From: QIAW01 sp035487295
GTDB lineage: Bacteria; Acidobacteriota; Terriglobia; Terriglobales; Acidobacteriaceae
Length of the DNA: 64,000 nucleotides
Direction of reading: 5' to 3'
Assembly: GCA_035487295.1 (NCBI GenBank)
Contig: DATHMH010000031.1
Coordinates: 18,228 to 82,227, forward strand
Both the position numbers and the translations under genes were made by a program. The notes beneath the pieces are model-generated. The model worked only from the letters and a program-made list of their open reading frames with translations. It had not been told where the DNA came from and searched no databases. Positions 37,187 through 45,204 of this stretch are shown piece after piece. Each line of letters starts with the position of its first letter. The first letter of the stretch is position 1.

Positions 37187-37231
37187 AGATTATTGTTCTT
37201 GTAAAGTCTTTGCTACTGCTAGAAGTAACGG
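37187..37231 (-). promoter_or_regulatory. CTGTCA box promoter of the response-regulator run
   Basis: Leftward: box CCGTTACTTCTAGCAG (37231-37216), 23-nt spacer, -10 TAATCT (37192-37187). Predicted start near 37180, leader about 63 nt to GTG 37117. Genes downstream: receiver pseudogene, then three regulators. Confidence 0.6.
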
Positions 37232-37260
37232 GGAGCGATTCGGCCCGAGCCTTGAAAGAA

Positions 37261-40212
37261 CTATGCGATTTGCGCGTGTCTAGTGGTTGCGGGAACGGTT
37301 CCTTCCACCTGGGTTCCCCGAAAAGGACGTGACCTGATCGAAAACTCCCCGCCCGCCAATCGCAGCCGCTCCCGCATACTGAACAGCCCCAGACCGCTAT
37401 TACCTACTTGCTCCGGATCAAAGCCAATTCCATCGTCTGCCACGCGCAACCGAACCATCCCTGACTCGCCTGCCAACTCCACTTTAATGTGGCGTGCGCG
37501 ACTGTGTTTGGCGGCGTTGTGAAGCGACTCCTGGGCGGTGCGGAACAAGCTCAAAGAAACGCTCTCATCAAGATGCCGCGGCAGATCGCGCACCGTGCAT
37601 TCCACGTCGATCTTGTGCTGCTTAGAGAATTCCTTGCAGAGATCGCGTACAGCGGAAGGCAGCCCAAGGTAGTAAAGTTTGGAAGGATGCAGCCGGTGCG
37701 ATAAGTGCTGAAGGTCTGCCGCGATCTCAATGGCGAGCTGCTTAAGATCTCGAAGCTGTTTTATCCATGGGGATGTATCGCGTGCTCCCCGGTTTTCTTC
37801 AAGTTCCTGAAATCCGTTTGCCAGCAGGGCCAGGCGCTGGTTAATGTCGTCGTGTAATTCTCCCGCAATACGTGCTCGCTCTTCTTCCTGTGCGCGAATG
37901 AGCCGGCCGTTCAGTTCCCTTAAAGATGCCTTCGCTTCTTTCTGTTCGGTCGTATCGATACAGCAGCCGATATATCCGGCGAAGCTTCCGTCTTCGGTTA
38001 AACGAGGCACACCATGATCGAGCATCCAGCGATACTGGCCATCGTGGCGCCGCATGCGATACTCGGCTTCAAAACTTTCAAGGGCAGCGAAAGCACGGTC
38101 ATAGGTTTCAAGACGGACTTGTAAATCCTCTGGATGCACATCCTTCTTCCAGCCTTCGGCCAATTCCTCTTCCATGGTTCGCCCGGTGAACCTCAGCCAC
38201 TCCTTGTTAAAGTCGGTGTAGAGTTTGTCAGGCCCCGAGAGCCACATGAGCACCGGGGCCGAATCTGCCATCAGGCGGAATCTCCTCTCGCTTTCGATCA
38301 GGGCCTGTCGTGCTTGTTTATCCTGAGTAATGTCGCGGGCGATTTTTGAGATACCAACGATCCTGCCGCTTAAATCCCTCATGGGCGACATCGTTATTGA
38401 GACATGAATTCTCCTCCGTTCTTTGCTCACCCGGAGCGTTTCAAGGTGCTCGATACGTTCGCCGACTTTTGCACGCTGTAACAACGAGCGCTGCTCATAG
38501 AGCAATTCAGGCGGTACGATGATTGAGATTGGCCGTCCTACTGCTTCTGCTTCAGAGAACCCGAAGATGTGTTGCGCCCCTGAGCTCCAACTCACGATAA
38601 TTCCATCAATATCCTGGGAAATGATGGCATCGTCGAAAGACTCCACGATGGCTGAGTGCTTGACGCGGGTTTCTTCGGCTCTCTTTCGTTCGGTGATATC
38701 TTGGATGGTGCCACGCACCCCGGCGATGCTGCCTTTGGCGTCGCGAACGGCCTGGGCTCGGACTATCACCCAGATTCTGGCGCCATCGGGCCGGCACCCT
38801 TCCAATTCAAGTTCGCATGCCTTCCCCGATCGCCGTAGCTCCTCCATGTTTTCACTCAGTTGCCTCCAGCCGCCGGGCGTAAAGAACTGCGAGAGCTGTT
38901 GGAAAGATTGGATAGGCAAGCTGAGATTAAAGCCGGTGAGGCTATAAAGCGCGTCTGACCAGGACACGGCATTGGTATGAAGGTCCCAATGCCAGCTCCC
39001 CAACTGTGCAACACGCTGAGCTTCTGAGAGCTCTTCCTCTTTGCGGCGTAATTTCTTCTCAACGCGCCTGCGCCTAGAGCGGTTGCGAATCAACACAACA
39101 ATCAACACCGTTTCAGCGGTCCATCGGTAGATCTCCCATGGAGAAGGCTGCCAATATAATACGGAGCTTTCCGGCGGAAGCCGGTCCTCCGCGATATGCC
39201 AGCGTTGTAGCTGGCGCCAATCGAAGACACCGCGCTGGAACTCTCCAGTCTCGGTGGGGATATTTTCCGGTTTCTCGCCATTCAGGATGCGCGCACGCTC
39301 GCGTCGGGGGGGCCATCCAACCGCGCGCAGATCAGCAACGGCGCCGCCAACAAACCCGGTTCCTATAAAAGAAGAAAAAGCGCCATGGTTTGACCGCGCG
39401 GCATTTTTGGCGAGCATTGGTAGAATTCGGGTTGAAACGAACGGCTTGCCGCTGGGGTCGGCATTAAAGTCGAGAAATAGAATGATGCTGCCAGACGGCA
39501 GGTTCGCCAGTCGCGACTGAATCTCAGCAAATTTAAGATCAGTCCAGTATTGAAAGTCGATTTTGGGCTCATAGGAATGAAACTCGGCTCGGGCTGTTTT
39601 CACTTCGATTTTTTCGCGGTCGGAAGAGCCGGAGATGACGATGACGTGATGTGTGCCGGGGTTTTGCTGCATCGCCAATTGGAGCGTAGGCATGTAGTTC
39701 AGCTTCCGTATGACTCCGGTTGTGCTTGGCATTCGTCTGAGCTCCAGGGGAGCATTGTCTGAATCGCCAGTGGAGAACACCAGTCCCGCATTGAGAAACA
39801 ATTGCCTGCAGGATTCTTCTATGATTGGAATGGCCTGCTCGCCAATGATTATGACAAGGTAGACGTCTTGCCCGCGGTGCTTCTCGCGCAGAAGCGACAG
39901 TCTTTTCCTGATGTGCGACTGATCTGCATGAGCAAAAGAGGAGTCGATGTACTCGAGCGTGAAGTGGACAGGCATATTGCGGCCTTCAAGAATTTCTGTC
40001 CGCGCTTCTTCGATCAGGGCCGCGATGTCGGAGGAATCCGGATCTGAAAAAGTCAGAAAAAGCACCTCCGCTTGTTGTTTGTTGAACGTGGTGGCGGCAA
40101 CCCTGCCTGTTAATGGGATGACCCCAAGCCAGAAGAGGAGGAAGACGAGTTGGGGCCGGAACCAACCGGCTCTTCTACCGCACGATGATGGGTGATTTCC
40201 ACCAGAAGCCAT
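37261..40212 (-). CDS. Membrane histidine kinase with periplasmic binding-protein-like sensor and PAS domains
   Basis: A 983-residue sensor kinase. After an N-terminal signal anchor (about 20-42) comes a periplasmic ABC_sub_bind-like domain (about 48-350, start AEVLFLTFSDPDSS). A membrane helix follows near 365-385, then three PAS/PAC domains (about 400-520, 520-645, 650-770) and a HisKA_3 domain with the phosphoacceptor His787 in GELHDDINQRL. A HATPase_c domain carries N and G boxes (ESLHNAAKHSRA, VADDGIGFD, GLGLFSMRERL). HisKA_3 kinases pair with NarL-type regulators, and two are encoded directly downstream. A CTGTCA box lies upstream at 40719-40763. Confidence 0.93.
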   Translation of the reverse strand: MASGGNHPSSCGRRAGWFRPQLVFLLFWLGVIPLTGRVAATTFNKQQAEVLFLTFSDPDSSDIAALIEEARTEILEGRNMPVHFTLEYIDSSFAHADQSHIRKRLSLLREKHRGQDVYLVIIIGEQAIPIIEESCRQLFLNAGLVFSTGDSDNAPLELRRMPSTTGVIRKLNYMPTLQLAMQQNPGTHHVIVISGSSDREKIEVKTARAEFHSYEPKIDFQYWTDLKFAEIQSRLANLPSGSIILFLDFNADPSGKPFVSTRILPMLAKNAARSNHGAFSSFIGTGFVGGAVADLRAVGWPPRRERARILNGEKPENIPTETGEFQRGVFDWRQLQRWHIAEDRLPPESSVLYWQPSPWEIYRWTAETVLIVVLIRNRSRRRRVEKKLRRKEEELSEAQRVAQLGSWHWDLHTNAVSWSDALYSLTGFNLSLPIQSFQQLSQFFTPGGWRQLSENMEELRRSGKACELELEGCRPDGARIWVIVRAQAVRDAKGSIAGVRGTIQDITERKRAEETRVKHSAIVESFDDAIISQDIDGIIVSWSSGAQHIFGFSEAEAVGRPISIIVPPELLYEQRSLLQRAKVGERIEHLETLRVSKERRRIHVSITMSPMRDLSGRIVGISKIARDITQDKQARQALIESERRFRLMADSAPVLMWLSGPDKLYTDFNKEWLRFTGRTMEEELAEGWKKDVHPEDLQVRLETYDRAFAALESFEAEYRMRRHDGQYRWMLDHGVPRLTEDGSFAGYIGCCIDTTEQKEAKASLRELNGRLIRAQEEERARIAGELHDDINQRLALLANGFQELEENRGARDTSPWIKQLRDLKQLAIEIAADLQHLSHRLHPSKLYYLGLPSAVRDLCKEFSKQHKIDVECTVRDLPRHLDESVSLSLFRTAQESLHNAAKHSRARHIKVELAGESGMVRLRVADDGIGFDPEQVGNSGLGLFSMRERLRLAGGEFSIRSRPFRGTQVEGTVPATTRHAQIA

Positions 40213-40247
40213 GCAGCCCTGTCCATCCGAAAAAACTGGAAAATAAA

Positions 40248-40664
40248 TTATTGGTAATTTACTGGTTGCTTTTGAGTGCCTGCGAAGTCGTGCGTACTGA
40301 TGGCATGGTTCCTGGCCGAGCCTACGCGCAACCCGGAGGCGAGCAAATCAGATGAAGCATCCAGCCTGCTACAGAAGCGGGGAAGGGCAGTCATAGTGCA
40401 TCGGTCCTCACAGCGGTCTCCAATCAATGAAGATTGTCCTGTCTTTTGTCGAACATTGAGATGATTTGTTCCTTCTTCATGAATGTACTGGTAGACGCAG
40501 ACACCCATCTTACTAACGGCCCCAGGTTCCGCCAGGGAACCAGAAACGACTAACGACTGAGGAGTGCAACTTGCCCGTGGCGAGGCCTTCGACGCCAAGC
40601 ACGCGAAAAAAAGTAGTTGCGAAGAGAAGAAAGGTAAGGCCCGGGATTGTCTAAGATCGTTCAT
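40248..40664 (-). CDS. Hypothetical frame between promoter and histidine kinase, doubtful
   Basis: A 138-codon frame ending 35 nt before the kinase start, inside the transcript predicted from the box at 40748-40763. AGGAAGG lies too far (about 17 nt) from its ATG. The product is rich in Ser, Arg and Cys with no recognised domain. It is either a poorly conserved leader gene or chance. Confidence 0.2.
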   Translation of the reverse strand: MNDLRQSRALPFFSSQLLFFACLASKASPRASCTPQSLVVSGSLAEPGAVSKMGVCVYQYIHEEGTNHLNVRQKTGQSSLIGDRCEDRCTMTALPRFCSRLDASSDLLASGLRVGSARNHAISTHDFAGTQKQPVNYQ

Positions 40665-40718
40665 GGCTATAGTGCGAATGGCCTTCCTAAAAGCGCAGTC
40701 ACACAGTAGAGAAGGGCA

Positions 40719-40763
40719 AGCTTACTCAGAACCTGAAAATGCCATAACTGACAAAAATGACAG
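40719..40763 (-). promoter_or_regulatory. CTGTCA box promoter upstream of the PAS histidine kinase
   Basis: Leftward: box CTGTCATTTTTGTCAG (40763-40748), 23-nt spacer, -10 TAAGCT (40724-40719). Predicted start near 40712, about 500 nt before the kinase ATG. Confidence 0.6.
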
Positions 40764-40928
40764 GTTCCCAGAAGTTAACCTATATCAGAGGTTAGGCCGC
40801 TGGACCCGAGTCTTGATGTGCCGCGCGCCGATTAGCGCAGATCGACATTCTTACTTACACTTATTGCGACGGCCTCAGCATAAGTGGCTGGACCAGTTTG
40901 AAAATGACTGCCGCTTCAGCACTCTTTA

Positions 40929-40973
40929 CTTTTATGCCTGTATCGGGAATTGCAAAGCTGGCAATACTGCCAG
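40929..40973 (-). promoter_or_regulatory. CTGTCA box promoter without an obvious gene
   Basis: Leftward: box CTGGCAGTATTGCCAG (40973-40958), a palindrome with a single mismatched pair, 23-nt spacer, -10 TAAAAG (40934-40929). Predicted start near 40922. It may add to transcription of the kinase or make a small RNA. Confidence 0.55.
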
Positions 40974-41131
40974 TCCTGCGCCAACGAGTGCTCCTTCCAG
41001 GAGCTGTCGAACTCTTTCGAACAGATCACCTTAGCCGCTGAAGTCAACTGTGTATGTAGTGCCTGCGGCGCACTTCGGGCTGCACTCAAGGCAAGCTCAT
41101 CAATCGGCGCCCTGACGAAAGTCCACTCCGG

Positions 41132-41177
41132 CTGTTACAAGTGACAGTTCCCATCCGCGTTCGTCCGCTCCTATCAT
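41132..41177 (+). promoter_or_regulatory. CTGTCA box promoter of the DUF4136 gene
   Basis: Box CTGTTACAAGTGACAG (41132-41147), 24-nt spacer, -10 TATCAT (41172-41177). Predicted start near 41184, leader about 26 nt with AGGAG. Confidence 0.7.
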
Positions 41178-41209
41178 CAACCGCAATGAATGTTTAGGAG
41201 AGGTTCGCT

Positions 41210-41773
41210 ATGAGGAGATTCCTACTTCTATCGAGTGGCGTGCTTTTGCTCATCGCATCGAGCGCCATTGCTCAAGATGTTCGCTACAATTTCGACAAAG
41301 CCACCGATTTTTCAAAATTTAAGACGTACAAGTGGACTGAGCTCAAAGACGCACAAAAGCTCAATGATCTGGCCGAGAAGCAGGTGCAATCTGCCATCGA
41401 TGCAGAACTTTCCAAGAAAGGCCTGATGCGGAGCGATAAGGACCCTGCCGATCTTTTCGTGGGATACCAGGTTGCCATAGGCCAGGAGAAACAATTCACC
41501 TCATATAGCAGCGATTGGGGATACGGCGCAGGCTGGTATCGGGGTGGCTGGTACGGTTCTCCGGGAGGAGGTTTTACCACCGGCCAGACTTCGACGATCT
41601 ACACCGGACAATTGGCCATAGACATGTATGACTCGGCAAATCACGACTTGGTGTGGCGGGGCGTGGCCAGCAAGACGATCGACACCAAGGCCAAGCCCGA
41701 CAAGCAGCAGAAGAATCTCACAAAGGCAATTACAAAGCTTTTGAAAAATTATCCTCCCGCTGTGAAGAAATAG
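41210..41773 (+). CDS. DUF4136 exported protein
   Basis: A 187-residue exported protein with signal peptide MRRFLLLSSGVLLLIASSAIA and cleavage near AIAQD (no lipobox). The body matches DUF4136: VRYNFDKATDFSKFKTYKW start, a KQVQSAIDAELSKKGL helix, DLFVGYQVAIGQEKQF and a C-terminal LVWRGVASKTID block. A Gly/Tyr/Trp-rich segment lies in the middle. The function of DUF4136 is unknown; it occurs as envelope lipoproteins or periplasmic proteins. AGGAG lies ten bases before the ATG. Single gene behind a CTGTCA box. Confidence 0.92.
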   Translation: MRRFLLLSSGVLLLIASSAIAQDVRYNFDKATDFSKFKTYKWTELKDAQKLNDLAEKQVQSAIDAELSKKGLMRSDKDPADLFVGYQVAIGQEKQFTSYSSDWGYGAGWYRGGWYGSPGGGFTTGQTSTIYTGQLAIDMYDSANHDLVWRGVASKTIDTKAKPDKQQKNLTKAITKLLKNYPPAVKK

Positions 41774-41786
41774 CGATCAGGCTTGC

Positions 41787-41851
41787 CGAAGACGGACAGA
41801 GACTCGCTTTCTCTACTCCGTACTGCGCAACCGCGGCTTTGTCCGTCTTCG
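41787..41851 (+). terminator. Long inverted repeat after the DUF4136 gene
   Basis: CGAAGACGGACAGAG (41787-41801) pairs with CTTTGTCCGTCTTCG (41837-41851), 15 bp with one mismatch, around a 35-nt loop. No T run follows, so it may be a terminator of the other strand, an mRNA stabiliser or a remnant repeat. Confidence 0.5.
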
Positions 41852-42055
41852 ACAGTGAAAATTGTATCGGCAGAGATCATCGTCGAGCACACTATGCGCC
41901 AGATGCGGGGCCAGAAAAACAATTTGTTAGCCGCACAGGGAGGAGGAACGAACGCCAGAAACTGTCATCCGTAATAGATGCACTCTGCTCTACTTTGCTA
42001 GGGTAGAAAGCCCAACACAACAGATTTTGCGTTTGTGGGGATAACTAACTAGGGA

Positions 42056-42100
42056 CCGTCACAGTTGACAGTGCCATGCGTGCAAGAGATACCGCAAAGT
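42056..42100 (+). promoter_or_regulatory. CTGTCA box promoter of the helix-turn-helix gene
   Basis: Box CCGTCACAGTTGACAG (42056-42071), 23-nt spacer, -10 CAAAGT (42095-42100). Predicted start near 42107, leader about 122 nt. Confidence 0.55.
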
Positions 42101-42228
42101 TATTATGCAGTAACAAAGCCATGACCTAGCACTGCCTGGCGCATTCTTATCATGAAAGGGCCAGGAAGTGCAGCAAATACACCATCGGCAGATTACGCCG
42201 TCAATCGATTCTTCTATGAGGGGTAATA

Positions 42229-42573
42229 ATGGAGAGGCACACTATTCTGAACTCTTGGAAAGAAATTGCAGTCTACATGCGACGAGCGGTGCGGACTGTA
42301 CAGCGCTGGGAAAAGGAGAATGGGCTCCCAGTACACCGTCTGCAAGGCAAAAAACGCAGCCCGGTCTTCGCTTTGCAGAAAGAGATCGATATTTGGCTTG
42401 AAAACTGTCCGCAAGGCAGAGATAACATCAATCAAGATCTTACCAATCAGATCTTGACCGGACAGCATAAGATAGCCGATTCAATGGATCCCTCTGCAAA
42501 GCGACGAAGACTTTATGCATTGCAGCAAGCCGTATCATCCCACCGAAATCTACACCAGGATGGGCGAATGTGA
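42229..42573 (+). CDS. Small helix-turn-helix DNA-binding protein
   Basis: A 114-residue protein. The N-terminal 60 residues (ILNSWKEIAVYMRRAVRTVQ, then RWEKENGLPVHR and SPVFALQKEIDIWL) form an excisionase/MerR-like winged helix-turn-helix that is widespread in Acidobacteriota, often fused to other domains. The C-terminal half is short, polar and without a recognised domain. GAGGGG six bases before the ATG supports the start. Its own CTGTCA box suggests it belongs to the regulon; it could be a secondary regulator. Confidence 0.75.
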   Translation: MERHTILNSWKEIAVYMRRAVRTVQRWEKENGLPVHRLQGKKRSPVFALQKEIDIWLENCPQGRDNINQDLTNQILTGQHKIADSMDPSAKRRRLYALQQAVSSHRNLHQDGRM

Positions 42574-42706
42574 ACCTGGTGGTTTGCTTTGTCGAGCAAG
42601 GCGGCACTTTCACACTGCTCATGATTGTTTCCATGGCGAACATGAGTCGGTGGCAACCTGCTCCACTTCGTTCTGAGAAGGATTTTTGACCGGTTCCGGC
42701 GCGGAT

Positions 42707-43147
42707 TCAGTTTTCAGTATCGGAATCGCCAGTTCCAAACCAGGAGGAGATGAACACGCCGCCTTGCAGTACCTTCTTGATTGCCTTCACCAAATCTGTC
42801 TGCATACGGGATTTCAGCACATATCCTGATGCGCCTGCTGTCAAGGCAGCAGATATGTAATCCTGGTCATTGTGAACGGTGAAAAAGATGATTTTCGCTC
42901 TGCTATTATTGCGCGCAAGTTGCTCTGCAGCCCGCAAGCCATCGAGCCGCGGCATGCCAATATCCAAAACGACCAGATCGGGTTCCAGGCGTTCCACAGC
43001 TTCAACCGCTTCCACCCCATCGCAAGCAGCGCCTACAACCTCAAACTCCGGCTCAAGCAGTTGACAAACCGTTTCAATGATTCCAGAGTGGTCATCGGCG
43101 AGCAAAACTCGGGGCTTTGCAATACTCAATCTGACGTCATCTTTCAT
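42707..43147 (-). CDS. Single-domain response regulator receiver protein
   Basis: Receiver-only protein of about 146 residues from ATG 43147. Motifs: LLADDH, phosphoacceptor Asp in LVVLDIGMPRLDG, FFTVHNDQ and Lys in VLKSRM. The following helix ends in a short SWFGTGDSDTEN tail instead of a DNA-binding domain. An upstream extension of 89 codons is rich in Cys and Phe and not receiver-like, so it is rejected. It is divergent from the HisKA_3 kinase at 43953. No CTGTCA box precedes it. Confidence 0.85.
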   Translation of the reverse strand: MKDDVRLSIAKPRVLLADDHSGIIETVCQLLEPEFEVVGAACDGVEAVEAVERLEPDLVVLDIGMPRLDGLRAAEQLARNNSRAKIIFFTVHNDQDYISAALTAGASGYVLKSRMQTDLVKAIKKVLQGGVFISSWFGTGDSDTEN

Positions 43148-43856
43148 GAAAAGTAATTTATCCCTTCCATAGCCCCATGAACCTGCATCTTGTGACCCTG
43201 GCCAGAATCGCATAAAAATGCACACAAAATTAAGAACAGCAGACTGGACGCGCGTACAAAGGCTGCGCTTCTTCGGCCGAACGATGACGAAGAGGAACTG
43301 GTCCCAATAAAAACAAAGGGAGGCGAGAACATGTGCACAATACACCAAATAACAAAGGTTATGCAATTGACAAAAAAACAAACATTGTACAAGAGGGCAA
43401 GCGGTCTTTATCAAGGCTCTGCGGACAGAGATTTTTTGCGCAGACAGGCGCTCTGTTTAGCGATTCATTGTTGTCGGCAATTTCTTGTTGTTGCATTTCA
43501 GGATATGCCGTTACAAGAGAATCTGAATGTTAACAGAACATTAATCAAGCGAGAGTGATTCGAAATCGAACGGATGATGGCAGGGGAGTTCCATTTTGGT
43601 ACCGCATTCCCATTTTGATATTCGTCAACCTATTAAGTGTTCAATTGCCTTGCGGTTGCACCACTAATAGGGCTATAAGAATATTCAGAGCACAAAACTC
43701 TGGTGTCAGGTCAGATGCAATACGGGCGTGCAACCAGTTTAAACATCAACAGCCGTTCGCTTATTATTTTCCGGTTCTGTGAGTCTGGAACAACACTGTT
43801 TACGCAATTTATGTTTGTAGGAGCGCTTGAAGTAGAAGCGAGCAGGAGATCTAGCC
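43148..43856. other. AT-richer intergenic region between receiver and kinase genes
   Basis: About 700 bases with no supported gene and no CTGTCA box. The composition is AT-richer than its neighbours (for example near 43340-43390 and 43540-43680), which can indicate acquired DNA or a promoter region. Short plus-strand frames lack features. Confidence 0.45.
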
Positions 43857-43949
43857 ATGAATTTCACCAATTCATTGCGGTTGCTGTTAGCTGGCGACAA
43901 GCCGATCTTGGCTTGCGCGCACATGTATGGCAACATTCCAAGAGATTGA
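43857..43949 (+). CDS. Possible 30-codon leader peptide upstream of the kinase
   Basis: ATG 43857 has AGGAG eight bases upstream. The frame (MNFTNSLRLLLAGDKPILAC, then AHMYGNIPRD) ends at a TGA four bases before the next ATG at 43953, the arrangement of translational coupling. No family is recognisable at this size. Confidence 0.4.
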   Translation: MNFTNSLRLLLAGDKPILACAHMYGNIPRD

Positions 43950-43952
43950 CCT

Positions 43953-45164
43953 ATGGCGATCCCAGCACTTGTTCCTTCACCAATAGCTGCGAGCAGGATG
44001 AAGATGACATTGTTTCGGCTCGCTCTTACGTTGTTGCTGTTTAATTCCGGATCCGCAAGCTGGGCTTCCAACGTTCAAAAAAATCATCTCTTATTGTTAG
44101 GCTGCACAATGGCTCCCGGTCATGGCCGCGACGTGTTGCTTCACAAAAACAGTTTGAAGGCTCCCTTGGTCAGGTGGCCTGAATTGCAGCGTGGAGAAAC
44201 AGGTAACTCGCAGGTTGGGCCGCTTGTATTCAATCGTGAACCGTTTTGGCGGCGAAATCAACGCAGCTTGCTGACGCTCGGGATTGTGGGTATTTTCCTG
44301 TCACATGTGCTTCTTGTTTTGTGGCTGCTGCTTGAAATCCATAAGCGAAAACTTGCCGATTCTACATTGAAGAACCTCAGCCACTATTTGATAAGTACCG
44401 CCGAACAGGAGCGCAGGCGAATCGCGAGAGAACTGCATGACGGCGTCAATCAAAGAATGGCGTTACTTTCCATCAAGTTGGGGCGCTTGCTGTCTGATTC
44501 ATCGTCCTGGCATCCAGCACTCACGCCGCGGCTCAAGGACATCTTGCGGGAAGCGAACGGAATTTCCTCTGATATCAGCAGAGTTTCGCAGGAGCTGCAT
44601 TCGTCAGCCCTGGAGTTTCTGGGCTTGGTTCCTGCTCTACGGAGATTGTGCCAGGAGTTTTCCGAACACCAGAATATTCCCGTGAACTTCCAGTCAGCCG
44701 AGTTCAGCGGCCAAATCTCACCTGATATCAATCTTTGTCTATTTCGGATAGCACAGGAGTGCCTTACGAACGTCGCCCGACACAGTGGAGCAAGGTCCGT
44801 TGACGTACAATTGAAATTTGAGGGCACGAGCGGCCTGGAACTTATAGTGGCCGATGATGGCAGGGGTTTTGAAACGGCAAAACTTAATGAGAGGGCGGGC
44901 CTGGGAATCCTTAGCATGCGAGAACGTCTAAGACTTGTAGGCGGTGAGCTTGCGCTTCACGCTGCTCCCGGTGAAGGCACCTATGTGGCTGCAACGGTAC
45001 CTTCTGCCCAGGTGAATCGAGCTGAAGAAAATATGCCGGCGGCTCCTGCTGCAGATGCTGCGGCGCCAGTGACGAGCTGGCCGTGGAAAAAGTTGCCAAT
45101 GCTGGTGACTGCCATCATGAAACACGACGTTCGTTCTCACGCTGAAGGCCCCCGCGCTGTTTAG
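43953..45164 (+). CDS. HisKA_3-type membrane histidine kinase
   Basis: A 403-residue sensor kinase. N-terminal signal or helix (MKMTLFRLALTLLLFNSGSA), a short presumably periplasmic part (about 45-105), a membrane helix (about 108-130), then HisKA_3 with the sequence STAEQERRRIARELHDG and phosphoacceptor His162. HATPase_c carries N and G boxes (ECLTNVARHSGAR, VADDGRGFE, GLGILSMRERL). The C-terminal 50 residues are Ala/Pro-rich. ATG 43998 is an alternative start. It is followed after 40 nt by the MASE1 protein, and it diverges from a receiver gene. Sensor region too small to assign a ligand. Confidence 0.9.
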   Translation: MAIPALVPSPIAASRMKMTLFRLALTLLLFNSGSASWASNVQKNHLLLLGCTMAPGHGRDVLLHKNSLKAPLVRWPELQRGETGNSQVGPLVFNREPFWRRNQRSLLTLGIVGIFLSHVLLVLWLLLEIHKRKLADSTLKNLSHYLISTAEQERRRIARELHDGVNQRMALLSIKLGRLLSDSSSWHPALTPRLKDILREANGISSDISRVSQELHSSALEFLGLVPALRRLCQEFSEHQNIPVNFQSAEFSGQISPDINLCLFRIAQECLTNVARHSGARSVDVQLKFEGTSGLELIVADDGRGFETAKLNERAGLGILSMRERLRLVGGELALHAAPGEGTYVAATVPSAQVNRAEENMPAAPAADAAAPVTSWPWKKLPMLVTAIMKHDVRSHAEGPRAV

Positions 45165-45204
45165 AAGCCCTTTCGTTCAGCGCAACTTTGTACGTAAGGA
45201 GATC

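Larger units (their letters stand above)
40213..41209. other. One-kilobase region with three CTGTCA boxes and no firm gene
   Basis: Holds three boxes: two leftward (40748-40763, 40958-40973) and one rightward (41132-41147, for the DUF4136 gene). Frames on both strands (40248-40664 minus, 40564-41034 plus, 40950-41144 plus) lack family features. The last has two cysteine pairs (CQSCANEC, CVCSAC) but overlaps a box. The leftward transcript from 40922 has no credible start codon over 160 nt, so it may be a non-coding RNA. Confidence 0.5.
41774..42228. other. Intergenic region with a long hairpin and a promoter
   Basis: Just after the DUF4136 gene is a large inverted repeat (41787-41851), then about 200 bases with no feature, then the CTGTCA box at 42056-42071 serving the helix-turn-helix gene. 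Plus-strand frames at 41653-42006 and 41783-41974 have no family features. Confidence 0.6.

Noticed and set aside
40564..41034. 156-codon plus-strand frame in the box-rich kilobase
   Set aside because: It overlaps two boxes and has no domain, signal peptide or good ribosome site.
40950..41144. 64-codon frame with two cysteine pairs
   Set aside because: The cysteine pattern is suggestive but the frame begins inside a box and has no ribosome site; left as a remark in the region entry.
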